64,000 nt of DNA. Source: Deinococcus betulae (lineage in GTDB: Bacteria; Deinococcota; Deinococci; Deinococcales; Deinococcaceae). Below are positions 19,612 to 30,627 of the stretch, piece after piece; position 1 is the first letter of the stretch, and every line of letters begins with the position of its first letter. Under the pieces are notes generated by a model. The model saw only the letters and a program-made list of their open reading frames with translations, did not search any database and was not told the DNA's origin. A program made the position numbers and the translations under genes. The stretch covers positions 114,206 through 178,205 of the forward strand of contig NZ_JAIQXU010000006.1 of assembly GCF_020166395.1 (NCBI RefSeq). The letters are read 5' to 3'.

Positions 19612-19646
19612 GCGGGACGGGACCATGTGTAGTGGTCCCGTCCCGC
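19612..19646 (-). terminator. Perfect 14-bp hairpin after the barrel gene
   Basis: GCGGGACGGGACCA and TGGTCCCGTCCCGC pair perfectly around a seven-base loop, 12 bases past the stop of the small outer-membrane gene. There is no T-run in either direction, so it may act as a rho-type stop, an mRNA 3' end stabiliser, or a bidirectional block between the two minus-strand units. Confidence 0.6.
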
Positions 19647-19657
19647 AGTCCCTGCCC

Positions 19658-20134
19658 TTAGGGCAGGCGGTAGTTCAGGCCGATGCGGGCAGTGCCGCCA
19701 AAGCCGACGGCGCTGCTGCTAACGCCGCCAACGTATACGGCGGGGCCCAGGTCACCTTCCACGAAGACGCTGAGGGGATCGGTCACGTTGTAGCGCAGGC
19801 CCAGCGTGCCGTGGGGGTACAGCACGATGCCGCCGCCCGTGCCGAGGTACAGGCCGGCGCCCAGACCAAAGCCGTAGTAGGGGCTCAGGCCGCCCAGGCT
19901 GGCGTCACTGGGACCAAAGTCGGCCAGGTAGTCCACGCTGCCGCCCACCGAGAGCCGGTTGAAGTTAAAGCCGGTGGCGGTCAGGTTCAGGCCATAGCGA
20001 ATGGCCGAGGACGGCGTGAGGTCGTTTTGCAGGTGCAGCGAGGCGCCCGAGCCCACCGAGCCGCCCACAGAAGTTGCGGCGGCGGCAGTCGAAACAGCGG
20101 TCAGGGCGAGCAGGCCAAGCAGGGTCTTCTTCAT
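19658..20134 (-). CDS. Small outer-membrane-like beta-barrel protein
   Basis: ATG at 20134 (158 residues) has TATGCT seven bases upstream and no Shine-Dalgarno, which points to a leaderless transcript starting at this codon; an in-frame ATG four codons earlier would overlap that promoter. Signal peptide: MKKTLLGLLALTAVSTAAAA. The rest is Gly- and aromatic-rich alternating strands (GGSVGSGASLHLQNDLTPSS, GLSPYYGFGLGAGLYLG, TARIGLNYRLP), ending in an aromatic/hydrophobic strand as outer-membrane barrels do. It is probably an 8-strand barrel of opacity-protein type. Function unknown. Confidence 0.75.
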   Translation of the reverse strand: MKKTLLGLLALTAVSTAAAATSVGGSVGSGASLHLQNDLTPSSAIRYGLNLTATGFNFNRLSVGGSVDYLADFGPSDASLGGLSPYYGFGLGAGLYLGTGGGIVLYPHGTLGLRYNVTDPLSVFVEGDLGPAVYVGGVSSSAVGFGGTARIGLNYRLP

Positions 20135-20319
20135 GACCCGCAGCATAGGAGGTGCAGGGAATTGTCAGCCAGTCCACGGTGATGACCAAACTTGCACGGA
20201 ACGTTCATGAAGTATTTAAGCTCCCGGCGCTGTGTCGCCGCAGCTGCCCAGCGCCAGGCCGCTCATTTACTTCACCAGAGGTGAGGGTGCTGTCAGGTGC
20301 GGGCCGCTAGATTCACCCC

Positions 20320-20358
20320 ATGCGTGCCCACTGTCAGCTTGCTCGGGTGGCCGCGTGA
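20320..20358 (+). CDS. Possible 12-residue leader peptide before the diguanylate cyclase
   Basis: ATG at 20320 stands six bases behind TAGATT, the leaderless arrangement, and the 13-codon frame (MRAHCQLARVAA, stop) ends in TGA overlapping the GTG start of the diguanylate cyclase (GTGA). Since the cyclase has no ribosome site of its own, translation through this frame could feed the cyclase by re-initiation. It is equally possible that the short frame is accidental. Confidence 0.35.
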   Translation: MRAHCQLARVAA

Positions 20359-21440
20359 CCCGCCCGCTTCGCCACTACCAGCGCCTTCTGGCGCCGCCCG
20401 AACCCGACACCGCCGAGTTTGCCTACCGGCGCGGCGGCCTGCTGACGCTGCTGGCCTGCGGCATCTTTGTCAGTGCGTTCACGCTGCTGGTCCAGACGGG
20501 GCCAGATTTCAGCACGGCGGACCGCCTGGGCCTGGCTGTCATCATCGTCAAGGACGTGGCGCTGACGCTCTGGCTGTGGCGGCGTCCCCGTCATTTTCTG
20601 GCGATTGGCCTGACCGAATTGCTGCTCCAGGTCGTTGCTTCGGTGGTGCGGCTGCACCTGACCCTGCACAGCCCGCCCACCTTCAACGGCCTGGGCGGCT
20701 ACGCCCCCTGGACGACCGTGACCTATCTGGCCGCCTTTCTGGTGCTGCCCACTCGCCCGGCTCTGGGCGTCAGCCTGGCGCAGTTCAGTGGCCTGATGCT
20801 GGTGGGTCTGGGCTTCATGCTCAGCCCGCGCAGCGACCCGGCGATGAAGGCGGCGCTGGGCAACACGCTACTGCAAACGGCGCTGGTCCACGCCACCTTC
20901 ATCGCCTTTCTAACGCTGCAACAGCGGCTGCTTCAGCACTATGTACAGGCGCTGGTGGGTGCCCGCCATGAGGCCACCCTGGCGGGGCAAGACGCCCTGA
21001 CTGGCCTGCCCAACCGGCGGCAGCTGAATCTGTGGCTGCGCGCGCCGCAGCCGCCCCTCCTGAGCGTGGTCCTGTTTGACTTAGACCATTTCAAGCGGGT
21101 GAACGACACCTACGGCCACAGCGTCGGGGACGAGACCCTGCAACATGTGGCGTGGGTGCTGCGGCGCACGGTGCGCCAGCATGACCGCGCTGGTCGCTGG
21201 GGCGGCGAGGAATTTCTGATTCTGGTGGAGGGCAGTGCCCAGGACGCCGCGCTGGTGGCCGACCGGGTGCAGGGAGCCCTGCGCGCCGCGCCCTACGATC
21301 CGGTGGGCACGGTGACCATCAGCTGCGGGGTGGCGCAGGCCGCGCCCGGCGAGACCGCCGATACCGTCCTACGCCGCGCCGATGAGGCCCTTTACCGCGC
21401 CAAACGGGCGGGCCGCGATACGGTGTCTGTGGCAGCCTGA
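20355..21440 (+). CDS. Membrane diguanylate cyclase (GGDEF)
   Basis: The 361-residue protein makes c-di-GMP from GTP. Residues 1-195 hold about five hydrophobic helices (LLTLLACGIFVSAFTLLV, LGLAVIIVKDVALTLWLW, TVTYLAAFLVLP, GLMLVGLGFML, ATFIAFLTL), a MASE-like sensor region. The GGDEF domain follows with DALTGLPNRR, FDLDHFKRVNDTYGH and the active-site loop RWGGEEF; five residues upstream lies RQHD, an RxxD inhibitory I-site, so product feedback is expected. GTG 20355 was taken because upstream residues look non-coding; in-frame starts at 20232 and further exist. All catalytic residues appear intact. Confidence 0.9.
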   Translation: MTRPLRHYQRLLAPPEPDTAEFAYRRGGLLTLLACGIFVSAFTLLVQTGPDFSTADRLGLAVIIVKDVALTLWLWRRPRHFLAIGLTELLLQVVASVVRLHLTLHSPPTFNGLGGYAPWTTVTYLAAFLVLPTRPALGVSLAQFSGLMLVGLGFMLSPRSDPAMKAALGNTLLQTALVHATFIAFLTLQQRLLQHYVQALVGARHEATLAGQDALTGLPNRRQLNLWLRAPQPPLLSVVLFDLDHFKRVNDTYGHSVGDETLQHVAWVLRRTVRQHDRAGRWGGEEFLILVEGSAQDAALVADRVQGALRAAPYDPVGTVTISCGVAQAAPGETADTVLRRADEALYRAKRAGRDTVSVAA

Positions 21441-21899
21441 GGGCGGTGCGGTGGGAGAAAAGGGACGGCAGAGTCTTGCGCTCTGGCTAAGGTGTGTCGT
21501 CTGAGGGGCACATCGGTAGTTGGCAGATAGCCTGCTTTTAGAGAGTGGCGAGCATGTCCATGCCCCTCACGCTCGGCAGTGATCGGTCCTGCTGAGCCCC
21601 TGCTGTTGGCCGCCACGATGGAGGCGCCATCAGCGAAGCTCCAGGGCGGTTGGAATGCTTTCATGGTGTGCCTGTGCAGGTTCGGCCACCCTTGCATGGT
21701 GGCTGCCCAGTCTCCTTCAGTGAATCGGCAGAAGCCGCTGATCTTGCGCTTAAAGAGGATGCGCAAGGGTTGACGGACTTTCCCTGTCGTTCCCCAGCGG
21801 TAACCCCAGACGGACGCCCAATCGGCAGCTCCGCGTCAGCGACCAGACGCAGGCCAGTGATCCGCGCGACGCCCTCGCCGCTTCTCTATCCTGGCCCCT
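21441..21899. other. 459-base gap without a recognisable gene
   Basis: Both strands have only short open frames. A 124-codon minus-strand frame (21392-21766, FKRKISGFCRFTEGDWAATMQGWP-type start) has a more natural composition than most shadows but overlaps the cyclase gene and resembles no family I know. A decayed insertion-sequence remnant is possible. No repeat ends were found. Confidence 0.4.
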
Positions 21900-22607
21900 G
21901 TGCCTCCGTTTCTGCGCGGCCTGACGCTGGGTCTGTCTCTGATTGTCGCCATCGGCCCGCAAAACGCCTTTGTGCTGCGCGCTGGCCTGACGCGGCGGCA
22001 CGCCCTGCTCTCGGCACTCACCTGCGCGCTGTGCGACAGCCTCCTGATTGCGCTTGGGGTGCTGGGGCTGGGCAGTTGGCTGGCCCGCGTGCCGGTTCTG
22101 GTGACGCTGGGCACGTTGCTGGGGGCTGCGTTTCTCGGTTGGTACGGTCTGAAAGCGCTGCGGTCAGCGTGGGCCGGTGGCGGGACTGGATTGGCGGCAG
22201 GCGAGAACGAGACGAGCCCCGCCACGCCCAGACAGGTCGTCGGAACGGCCCTGGGCTTCAGCCTGCTCAATCCTCACGCCCTGCTCGACACTGTGGTCCT
22301 GCTGGGCGGGGCCAGCGCTGGCCTGGACGGGGAGAGCCGTCTGGCTTTCCTAGGCGGCACGGCCCTGGCCTCGTGGGCCTGGTTTTTCGCGCTCGCGCTG
22401 GCGGGGCGCACCCTGGCGCCCATCATGGCCCGGCCGCAGGCGTGGCGGGTGCTGGACACCCTGATCGGCGTGACTTTACTGGTCACGGCGGTGAGCCTGC
22501 TGATGACAGCAGCGGCCAGTTTCACCCTGGAGACGAGGACCCTCCTCCAGGCCGTTGAGGCGGCTCTCTCCTTCAAACACTCTTGGCCGCTGTGGCTTTC
22601 TCCCTGA
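21900..22607 (+). CDS. LysE/ArgO-family amino-acid exporter
   Basis: The 235-residue membrane protein has six hydrophobic segments and the LysE hallmark AIGPQNAFVLRAGL at residues 17-30, then a GFSLLNPHALLDTVVLLGG motif near 120-140. This family exports basic amino acids such as lysine and arginine. GTG at 21900 has TATCCT seven bases upstream, so the transcript is probably leaderless. The last 35 residues (ETRTLLQAVEAALSFKHSW) extend past the usual end of the family. Given the arginine genes nearby, arginine export is a reasonable but untested guess. Confidence 0.92.
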   Translation: MPPFLRGLTLGLSLIVAIGPQNAFVLRAGLTRRHALLSALTCALCDSLLIALGVLGLGSWLARVPVLVTLGTLLGAAFLGWYGLKALRSAWAGGGTGLAAGENETSPATPRQVVGTALGFSLLNPHALLDTVVLLGGASAGLDGESRLAFLGGTALASWAWFFALALAGRTLAPIMARPQAWRVLDTLIGVTLLVTAVSLLMTAAASFTLETRTLLQAVEAALSFKHSWPLWLSP

Positions 22608-22609
22608 GC

Positions 22610-23428
22610 CTACAGAGCCAGCAGCGCAGTTCCCGACCCTTCCTCAAGGCGACGAATGGCGCTCAAGACCGCGCCCCAGTCAGTGGGGTCTTGAAGCCCC
22701 GATTCAGGAAAAAGGGTGAGCTGACGCTGCTGTTCCAGCGAGGTCAGGGCAGCCGCGTCCAGCTGATCCAGCGCGGCCACAGCCTGCACGCGCGCAGTCA
22801 TGGCGGTGTCTAGGCGCCCACGAAAATCTTCGACCTCGGCCGCAAAAGCCGCCACGCTCATGGCCTGCTGGCCCCAGGTTTCGGTCCAGCACAGGTGGCC
22901 CTGCACGCGCTGTTCTCGGGTGTCCCAGGCGACAGTTATGTTCTCCCCCACCCGCCAGAAGCGCAGGAGGGGCGGCGCCGCCAGATAGCCCATGTCCAGC
23001 GCCCGCACGTTCGCCCAGCTGGTGGCCGCTGACCAGAGTTCCCAGCTGGCCCGCTCATCGTCGTCGGGCAGGGCGTACCACCACGCCGACACCGGCGCGT
23101 GCCAGGCGTCCCACGCCCCGGAAGCCAGCGCGGCGGCCAAGTCCGCAGGGAGCGGCTCCAGCACACGCGGCAGCATCCCCTCCAGGTCAAGCCAGAAGCG
23201 GGCGACCAGATAGTCCAGGTGCGGCTCGGGGGCCGGGGGCTGCCCCAGAGCGTGGTCAAACTCGGGGTGGTTGGTGGGCACGTCGCCGGCCGGTGTCCTC
23301 AACCAGTACCAGCCGTCGGTCAGCCAGTACCAGCCGCGCAGATACGGCAATGGGTCAGCCCCTCCTGCCGTCCACCGCTCAAGCAGCTCGGGCAGGGAGC
23401 GCAGGCGAAACCCAAACAGCGGCGTCAC
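22610..23428 (-). CDS. DUF5984-like protein of unknown function
   Basis: GTG at 23428 overlaps the MFS stop in a GTGA junction and has GGGGGA upstream; the open frame extends 91 codons further but inside the MFS gene. The 272-residue soluble protein opens LFGFRLRSLPELLERW and continues with GWYWLTDGWYWLRTPAG, a motif like that of DUF5984-type proteins. It is Trp-rich (about 15 Trp). Coupling to the MFS gene suggests a shared role. The family assignment is from pattern memory only. Confidence 0.65.
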   Translation of the reverse strand: MTPLFGFRLRSLPELLERWTAGGADPLPYLRGWYWLTDGWYWLRTPAGDVPTNHPEFDHALGQPPAPEPHLDYLVARFWLDLEGMLPRVLEPLPADLAAALASGAWDAWHAPVSAWWYALPDDDERASWELWSAATSWANVRALDMGYLAAPPLLRFWRVGENITVAWDTREQRVQGHLCWTETWGQQAMSVAAFAAEVEDFRGRLDTAMTARVQAVAALDQLDAAALTSLEQQRQLTLFPESGLQDPTDWGAVLSAIRRLEEGSGTALLAL

Positions 23429-24642
23429 CGCAGGTCCCCCTTGCCCGCGCGGCTCAGGAGCGGCAGGGTGGGTAGACGGACGAACGCGGCCAGGGCCAGC
23501 GCCGCGCGCACCCCCCACAGATTTCCGGCCAGCCCGAACAGAGGCCCGCAGCTGACCTGTCCCAGCGCGTCGGCCTGCGAGGCGAAGGAATTGATGGTGG
23601 CGCGCGAACCGGGGGGCAAGCCCTGGTTGAGCCACGCGGCGTACAGAGGACTGTACAGGCCGCGCAGCACCCCGTGAATCAGCAGCGCCCCCGCCGCCCA
23701 CCCAAAGCCGGGCGCCAGCGCAAACGCCAGCAGCGCGGCCACGCTCAGCCCCAGGACCACACGCAGGGTACGCGCCACCTGTGCGGGCTGGCTCAGGTCC
23801 AGACGGCGGCGCAGGGGTTCTAGCACGGCCCAGCCTAGCCCAGAACCCGCCAGCGCCAGAGCAATAAACCAGCCCTGCGCGCTCAGGCCCCCAGGCAACC
23901 CGGTTTCGCGCAGCAGCAAGAACTCGTTCAGCCGGTCCAGAGCTTCAGTGCTGGCGCCATACAGGGCCGCCGCCACAATCAGCAGGATCAGGACCGGGCG
24001 GCCCCTCACCTCGCGCGCGCCCTGAACCAGCGGGGCCGTCAGGCCAGACCAGGTGTGGCGCTCGCCAGGAGCGGCAGGCGCAAACTTCTCTTCCGGCATG
24101 GCGCGCGCCAGAAACGCCGCCAGGATCAGCATCGTGCCGCCACCCGCCACGATGCAGAGGGCAGGGCCGCCCACACCCGACAGGCCCGCTGCGCCCAGGA
24201 TGCCCAGCACCCCCGCCACGCGGGCATACTGACCGCCCAGCAGCAGGGCGCCGCCCAGGCAGTCCTCGCCCAGTTCATCGGCCAGCCACGCTTCCTGCGC
24301 GCCGCTGAGGCAGGTGTAGCCCACGGCGCTCACCACCTGCGCTGCCAGAATGACCACAAAGACGGGAAACGAGCCCACCAGCAGCATGGCCGCGCCCAGA
24401 GTCGCGCAACCCAGCACCACCGACCACTTACGCGAAAAGGCGTCGGCCAGGACGCCTGTGGGCACCTCTAGCACAAACGTCGAGAGTTCCAGCGCCGCGC
24501 CCACCAGCAGCAACTCGAAGGGCGTAAGCCCCACAGTTTGAAAGAAATACAGCCCTTGCAGCGTGTAGGCCAGGGCAAATGCAGCGGCCATGACGGCCTC
24601 GGTGACCAGATAAACCCGCAGAGGGCGGGAGGGATAGGACAT
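23425..24642 (-). CDS. Major facilitator superfamily transporter, drug-efflux-like
   Basis: The 405-residue protein shows twelve hydrophobic segments, begins MSYPSRPLRVYLVTEAVMAAAFALAY, and has the MFS loop motif GVLADAFSRKWSVVLG (about residues 62-77). The pattern resembles the macrolide-type efflux MFS family. ATG at 24642 follows CGAGG. That ribosome site is complementary to the leader ORF's site 110 bases upstream (see the leader entry), which suggests translational attenuation. The substrate is unknown; the downstream DUF5984-like gene is translationally coupled to it. Confidence 0.88.
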   Translation of the reverse strand: MSYPSRPLRVYLVTEAVMAAAFALAYTLQGLYFFQTVGLTPFELLLVGAALELSTFVLEVPTGVLADAFSRKWSVVLGCATLGAAMLLVGSFPVFVVILAAQVVSAVGYTCLSGAQEAWLADELGEDCLGGALLLGGQYARVAGVLGILGAAGLSGVGGPALCIVAGGGTMLILAAFLARAMPEEKFAPAAPGERHTWSGLTAPLVQGAREVRGRPVLILLIVAAALYGASTEALDRLNEFLLLRETGLPGGLSAQGWFIALALAGSGLGWAVLEPLRRRLDLSQPAQVARTLRVVLGLSVAALLAFALAPGFGWAAGALLIHGVLRGLYSPLYAAWLNQGLPPGSRATINSFASQADALGQVSCGPLFGLAGNLWGVRAALALAAFVRLPTLPLLSRAGKGDLR

Positions 24643-24648
24643 GACAAA

Positions 24649-24770
24649 CCTCGGGAGGGTGAACGTTCAGGGGTCAACGCGAAGCGGCGCGTGGCCCGAA
24701 GGAGGCCCGCAGCAGCTTCAGAACGTGGTGGAGGTCAGTTCAGGGTTGACATGGTGAATCACTCCCGAGG
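24649..24770 (-). promoter_or_regulatory. Nested-stem leader with 5-codon ORF before the MFS gene (possible translation attenuator)
   Basis: On the minus strand a CCTCGGGAG (24770-24762) serves as ribosome site for the tiny ORF MSTLN (24752-24735, stop TGA). The same nine bases are exactly complementary to CTCCCGAGG (24657-24649), which contains the MFS ribosome site. Between them ACGTTC (24726-24721) can pair with GAACGT (24668-24663), nested inside the outer stem. This is the layout of ermC- or cat-type induction: a stalled ribosome on the leader would free the downstream site. Confidence 0.5.
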
Positions 24771-24855
24771 TTCGGGATGGGGGCAGGATAGGGGGGCGCG
24801 GCGCCAGGCGCGATACGCCAGGTGGCGCAGAGGGGCGCACCCTGTCCCGCATGGC

Positions 24856-24869
24856 TGCATAAGTTTGCA
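24856..24869 (+). promoter_or_regulatory. TGCATA-type dyad upstream of carB
   Basis: TGCATAAGTTTGCA has TGCA at both ends and shares the TGCATA half with the palindrome before argG. It sits about 50 bases before the carB start, near the expected promoter. It may be a common arginine-responsive operator, but no promoter with good spacing overlaps it. Confidence 0.35.
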
Positions 24870-24919
24870 GACTGGCCTACCCCCCAGGCCTCCAAACCGT
24901 GTTACGCTCGTTCTCTGGA

Positions 24920-27994
<3,075 letters not shown>

Positions 27995-28007
27995 GCTGGA
28001 TTCTAGA

Positions 28008-28035
28008 AAAGAGGGCGCCCTGTGGCGCCTTCTTT
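28008..28035 (+). terminator. Intrinsic terminator after carB
   Basis: AAAGAGGGCGCC and GGCGCCTTCTTT form a nearly perfect 12-bp stem (one G-T pair) around CTGT, 14 bases past the carB stop, with T-rich TTCTTTC at its 3' side. Confidence 0.8.
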
Positions 28036-28051
28036 CGCTGTTGTAGGCATG

Positions 28052-28387
28052 ATGGAACGGTACGTTAGCGCCACTGTGCCTCTCTTGCGCCTCCGCTTTT
28101 TCTTCGACACCGGCTCTGGCACATGCCTGTGGGCAGGCAACACGGCCACGGAAGAACACTATGGCCTGGCCGTCGAAGCCCAGGACCTCCCTCTGCCGCC
28201 CGAGCTGGTGGCCGAGGCCGAACGCCTCACCGACCTCTGGGATACCGGGATTGACTGGAATGACCCAGGCGGGCCGTCCCCCTGGACAGCGGAGGACGAG
28301 CAGAGTTTTCGGGCGCAGGCGGATGCGCTGTTGGGGCGGCTGCGGGCGGCATTGGGGCCAGATTTTGAGGTGGTGGACGAGCGGTAA
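28052..28387 (+). CDS. Small conserved hypothetical protein, 111 aa
   Basis: The frame opens MERYVSATVPLLRLRFFFDTGSG and has an acidic C-terminal helix (SFRAQADALLGRLRAALGPDFEVVDER). I recognise no domain. Its base composition and codon use match the neighbours, so it is likely a real gene. The start is uncertain: ATG at 28049 or 28052 or an upstream codon at 28022 are all in frame, but the last lies in the carB terminator. It begins right after that terminator, so it must have its own promoter. Confidence 0.6.
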   Translation: MERYVSATVPLLRLRFFFDTGSGTCLWAGNTATEEHYGLAVEAQDLPLPPELVAEAERLTDLWDTGIDWNDPGGPSPWTAEDEQSFRAQADALLGRLRAALGPDFEVVDER

Positions 28388-28459
28388 TCCCACCCAGACA
28401 AAGAGACGGCGCGTCAAGCTGCCGTCTCCTTTCTTCTTTGCTTCGGGTGCCCAGGGTTT

Positions 28460-28921
28460 TTACTGCACGGTGATGCGCGCGTTGGTTTTGGCGTAACGCG
28501 TAGAGAAGGTCACGACATACTCGCCTGCCTGGGACAGCCCTGGCACCGACATGGGGTAGCGGGCGCTGCCACCAGGGGCCAGCGTGACAGGCTGGATATA
28601 CCGCGCGCAGAGCGTAGCAGCCGGGTCCATCAGCATGGTCGTGGCCCCAGTACGAACTGACCTGGCCGTGACCGCCACCGGGCACAGATTCATGTCAACC
28701 TGCTGCGACTGGGCCGAGGTATTCATCAAGGTCAGCACGGTGTCAATGTCCCCAGCTCGGGCGACCCGCACCGGCACCCGCGCCGTTAACTGAAAATTCT
28801 GGGTGGTCTGAGCCTCCAACGGACTGGAGGCGGATGGAACGGCGGGCAGAGAGGTCTGGCAGGCAGCAAGCAGAACTGGAACGGCAAGCAGGAGAAAACG
28901 AACAGGCTGCTGTTTTTTCAT
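28460..28921 (-). CDS. Lipoprotein with a BsuPI-like beta domain
   Basis: A lipoprotein signal peptide (RFLLLAVPVLLAAC, lipobox LAAC at residue 21) precedes a Ser/Pro-rich linker and one beta-sandwich domain. The pattern TLMNTSAQSQQVDMN, YPMSVPGLSQAGEYVVTFSTRY is like the intracellular proteinase inhibitor (BsuPI) and DUF11-related folds. It is anchored to the outer face of the cytoplasmic or to the outer membrane. Function unknown. Confidence 0.8.
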   Translation of the reverse strand: MKKQQPVRFLLLAVPVLLAACQTSLPAVPSASSPLEAQTTQNFQLTARVPVRVARAGDIDTVLTLMNTSAQSQQVDMNLCPVAVTARSVRTGATTMLMDPAATLCARYIQPVTLAPGGSARYPMSVPGLSQAGEYVVTFSTRYAKTNARITVQ

Positions 28922-29105
28922 AACAAAGCTCCCTGGGCGCCGCTGTGTTCAGCAGATCGCGCCCCTGGCTGAGAAGACCCTGAGTTCATCAGGGCAGTGT
29001 CTGATTCGCTCAGCCCACAGAGAAACACTCGGCTCAACGAAGGCTGAGATAAGGCTTCAACCCCTGTTCACTCTCCGTCAGCTTTCAGATGTCAGGCTTC
29101 CTTCT

Positions 29106-29504
29106 ATGCACAAGATTGTTCAAGCCTCTGCCCTCGCCCTGGCCTTGCTGGGCACCGCGCAGGCCGCCACCGCCGTCACGACCACCACGGCCAACCTGCG
29201 CCGCGCGCCTTCCATGTCGGGCCCAGTGGTGGCCGTGGTGCCCCAGGGCCGCCTGCTGACTGTGGCCTGTCAGGGAAACTGGTGCCGTACCACCTTCCAG
29301 GGGCGCGGCGGCTACATGGCCCGCACCCTGCTGCGCCCCGTGACCAACAGCGCGCCTCTAGCCGGTGAAGGCACCCGCTTCTTTGCCACCTGCCAGGCTA
29401 TGCGCAGGGCGGGTGTCGCCCCGCTACGCATTGGCAACCCCGGCTACCGCGTGGCCCTGGACCCCAACCACAACGGCTGGGCTTGCGACGCGGGCGAACG
29501 GTAA
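29106..29504 (+). CDS. Secreted SH3b plus Excalibur calcium-binding protein
   Basis: Signal peptide MHKIVQASALALALLGTAQA, then a bacterial SH3 domain (TTANLRRAPSMSGPVVAVVPQGRLL, about residues 25-82), then a C-terminal Excalibur domain: FFATCQAMRRAGVAPLRIG, with DPNHNGWACD as the calcium loop and paired Cys. Excalibur domains are extracellular, calcium-dependent modules known from Bacillus and Deinococcus. A cell-wall-binding role is likely. No Shine-Dalgarno is visible, so the transcript may be leaderless. Confidence 0.9.
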   Translation: MHKIVQASALALALLGTAQAATAVTTTTANLRRAPSMSGPVVAVVPQGRLLTVACQGNWCRTTFQGRGGYMARTLLRPVTNSAPLAGEGTRFFATCQAMRRAGVAPLRIGNPGYRVALDPNHNGWACDAGER

Positions 29505-29573
29505 GCTTTGGTTGATTCAGAGCCGTGGGAAAACCCCTTCCCACTGCCTTGTCTGTTCTCTCTGCTGACAACT

Positions 29574-30560
29574 CTAGAGAGACAGGCGCATAACGCCCAG
29601 GCCACCTTTCTTGGCGATATACATGGCCTGGTCGGCATACGAGAGCAGGTCGTCAGGGTCTGGCCGCTCCACGTGTGGCGGCACCTCCACAAGCCCCAGG
29701 CTGAGGCCCACCGAGCCGGGCCTGTCTGGAAAGGCAACCAGCAGCTCGGCACTCACCTGTTGCGCGCGCACCAGGGCGTCTGGTCCAGTAAAGAGTAGCG
29801 TAAACTGATCGGCTTTCAGGCGGCCCGCTTGCTCGCCGCTGCGCAGCAGGCCCTGAGCCGTCTGGCCCACCCGGCGCAGCAGCGCGTCTCCGGCGGCGGG
29901 CCCATGCGTCGCGTTCAGGGCCCCAAACTGGTGGAGGTCAAGCAGGCCCACGACAACTGGCGTCTGGGTAACGGCAGCCTCCTGCTGGGCCAGAAACACC
30001 GCGCGCATGAAGGCGCGGCGGTTGGCCAGGCCAGTCAAGTCGTCCCGGAGCGCCTGGTCGTACAGGCGGCGGGTCAGGCGGCGCAGGTGCAGCTCACTGG
30101 CCACCAGCTCGGCAAAATTGGACAGCGTGGTTCGGTCAGCGGCAGTGAAGGGGCGCGGCTCCTGGTCAATGACGCAGATGGTGCCCACCGCATGCCCGGT
30201 CTCCGTGACCACCGGCGCACCTGCGTAAAAGCGGATATGAGGCTCGTGCGTGACGCCGCGCATGTGGGCGGTGGCGTCCAGGCGGGCTGCGTCCTCAATC
30301 ACCGTGACGCCCGGCTGCCCGATCACCAGAGCACAGATCGAATCCTGGCGCGGGTCTTCCGAGTGCCGGAAGCCCACTGTGGCCTTAAACCACTGCCGGT
30401 CCCGGTCAACCAGGGTGATGGAGCCGTAAGGCGCCGAGAAATGCTGCGCCGCCAGCCCCATAATCCGGTCAAACGGCGGTTCGCGCGGCGTGTCAAGAAG
30501 CCTAAGGTCATGCAGGTCCGCCAGGCGCTCTTCCTCGCGGGGGTCCAGGGCAACAGCCAT
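29574..30560 (-). CDS. GAF domain with degenerate GGDEF domain
   Basis: Residues 1-165 form a GAF domain (FDRIMGLAAQHFSAPYGSITLVD, then HIRFYAGAPVVTETG). The GGDEF domain from about 170 keeps DDLTGLANRRAF, but the metal segment is LDLHQFGALNATHG and the active-site loop is GRLKADQFTLLF instead of RxGGDEF, so it should be catalytically dead. It may still bind GTP or c-di-GMP. The signal and partner are unknown; an intact cyclase lies 9 kb away. TATCCT lies five bases before the ATG, as in leaderless genes. Confidence 0.9.
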   Translation of the reverse strand: MAVALDPREEERLADLHDLRLLDTPREPPFDRIMGLAAQHFSAPYGSITLVDRDRQWFKATVGFRHSEDPRQDSICALVIGQPGVTVIEDAARLDATAHMRGVTHEPHIRFYAGAPVVTETGHAVGTICVIDQEPRPFTAADRTTLSNFAELVASELHLRRLTRRLYDQALRDDLTGLANRRAFMRAVFLAQQEAAVTQTPVVVGLLDLHQFGALNATHGPAAGDALLRRVGQTAQGLLRSGEQAGRLKADQFTLLFTGPDALVRAQQVSAELLVAFPDRPGSVGLSLGLVEVPPHVERPDPDDLLSYADQAMYIAKKGGLGVMRLSL

Positions 30561-30627
30561 ACAGCAGGATAGGGCGCGGGCGATGACGGTTTCCTGTCAC
30601 CGCCCCCTTTTGCGCTGGCCTCTTTCC

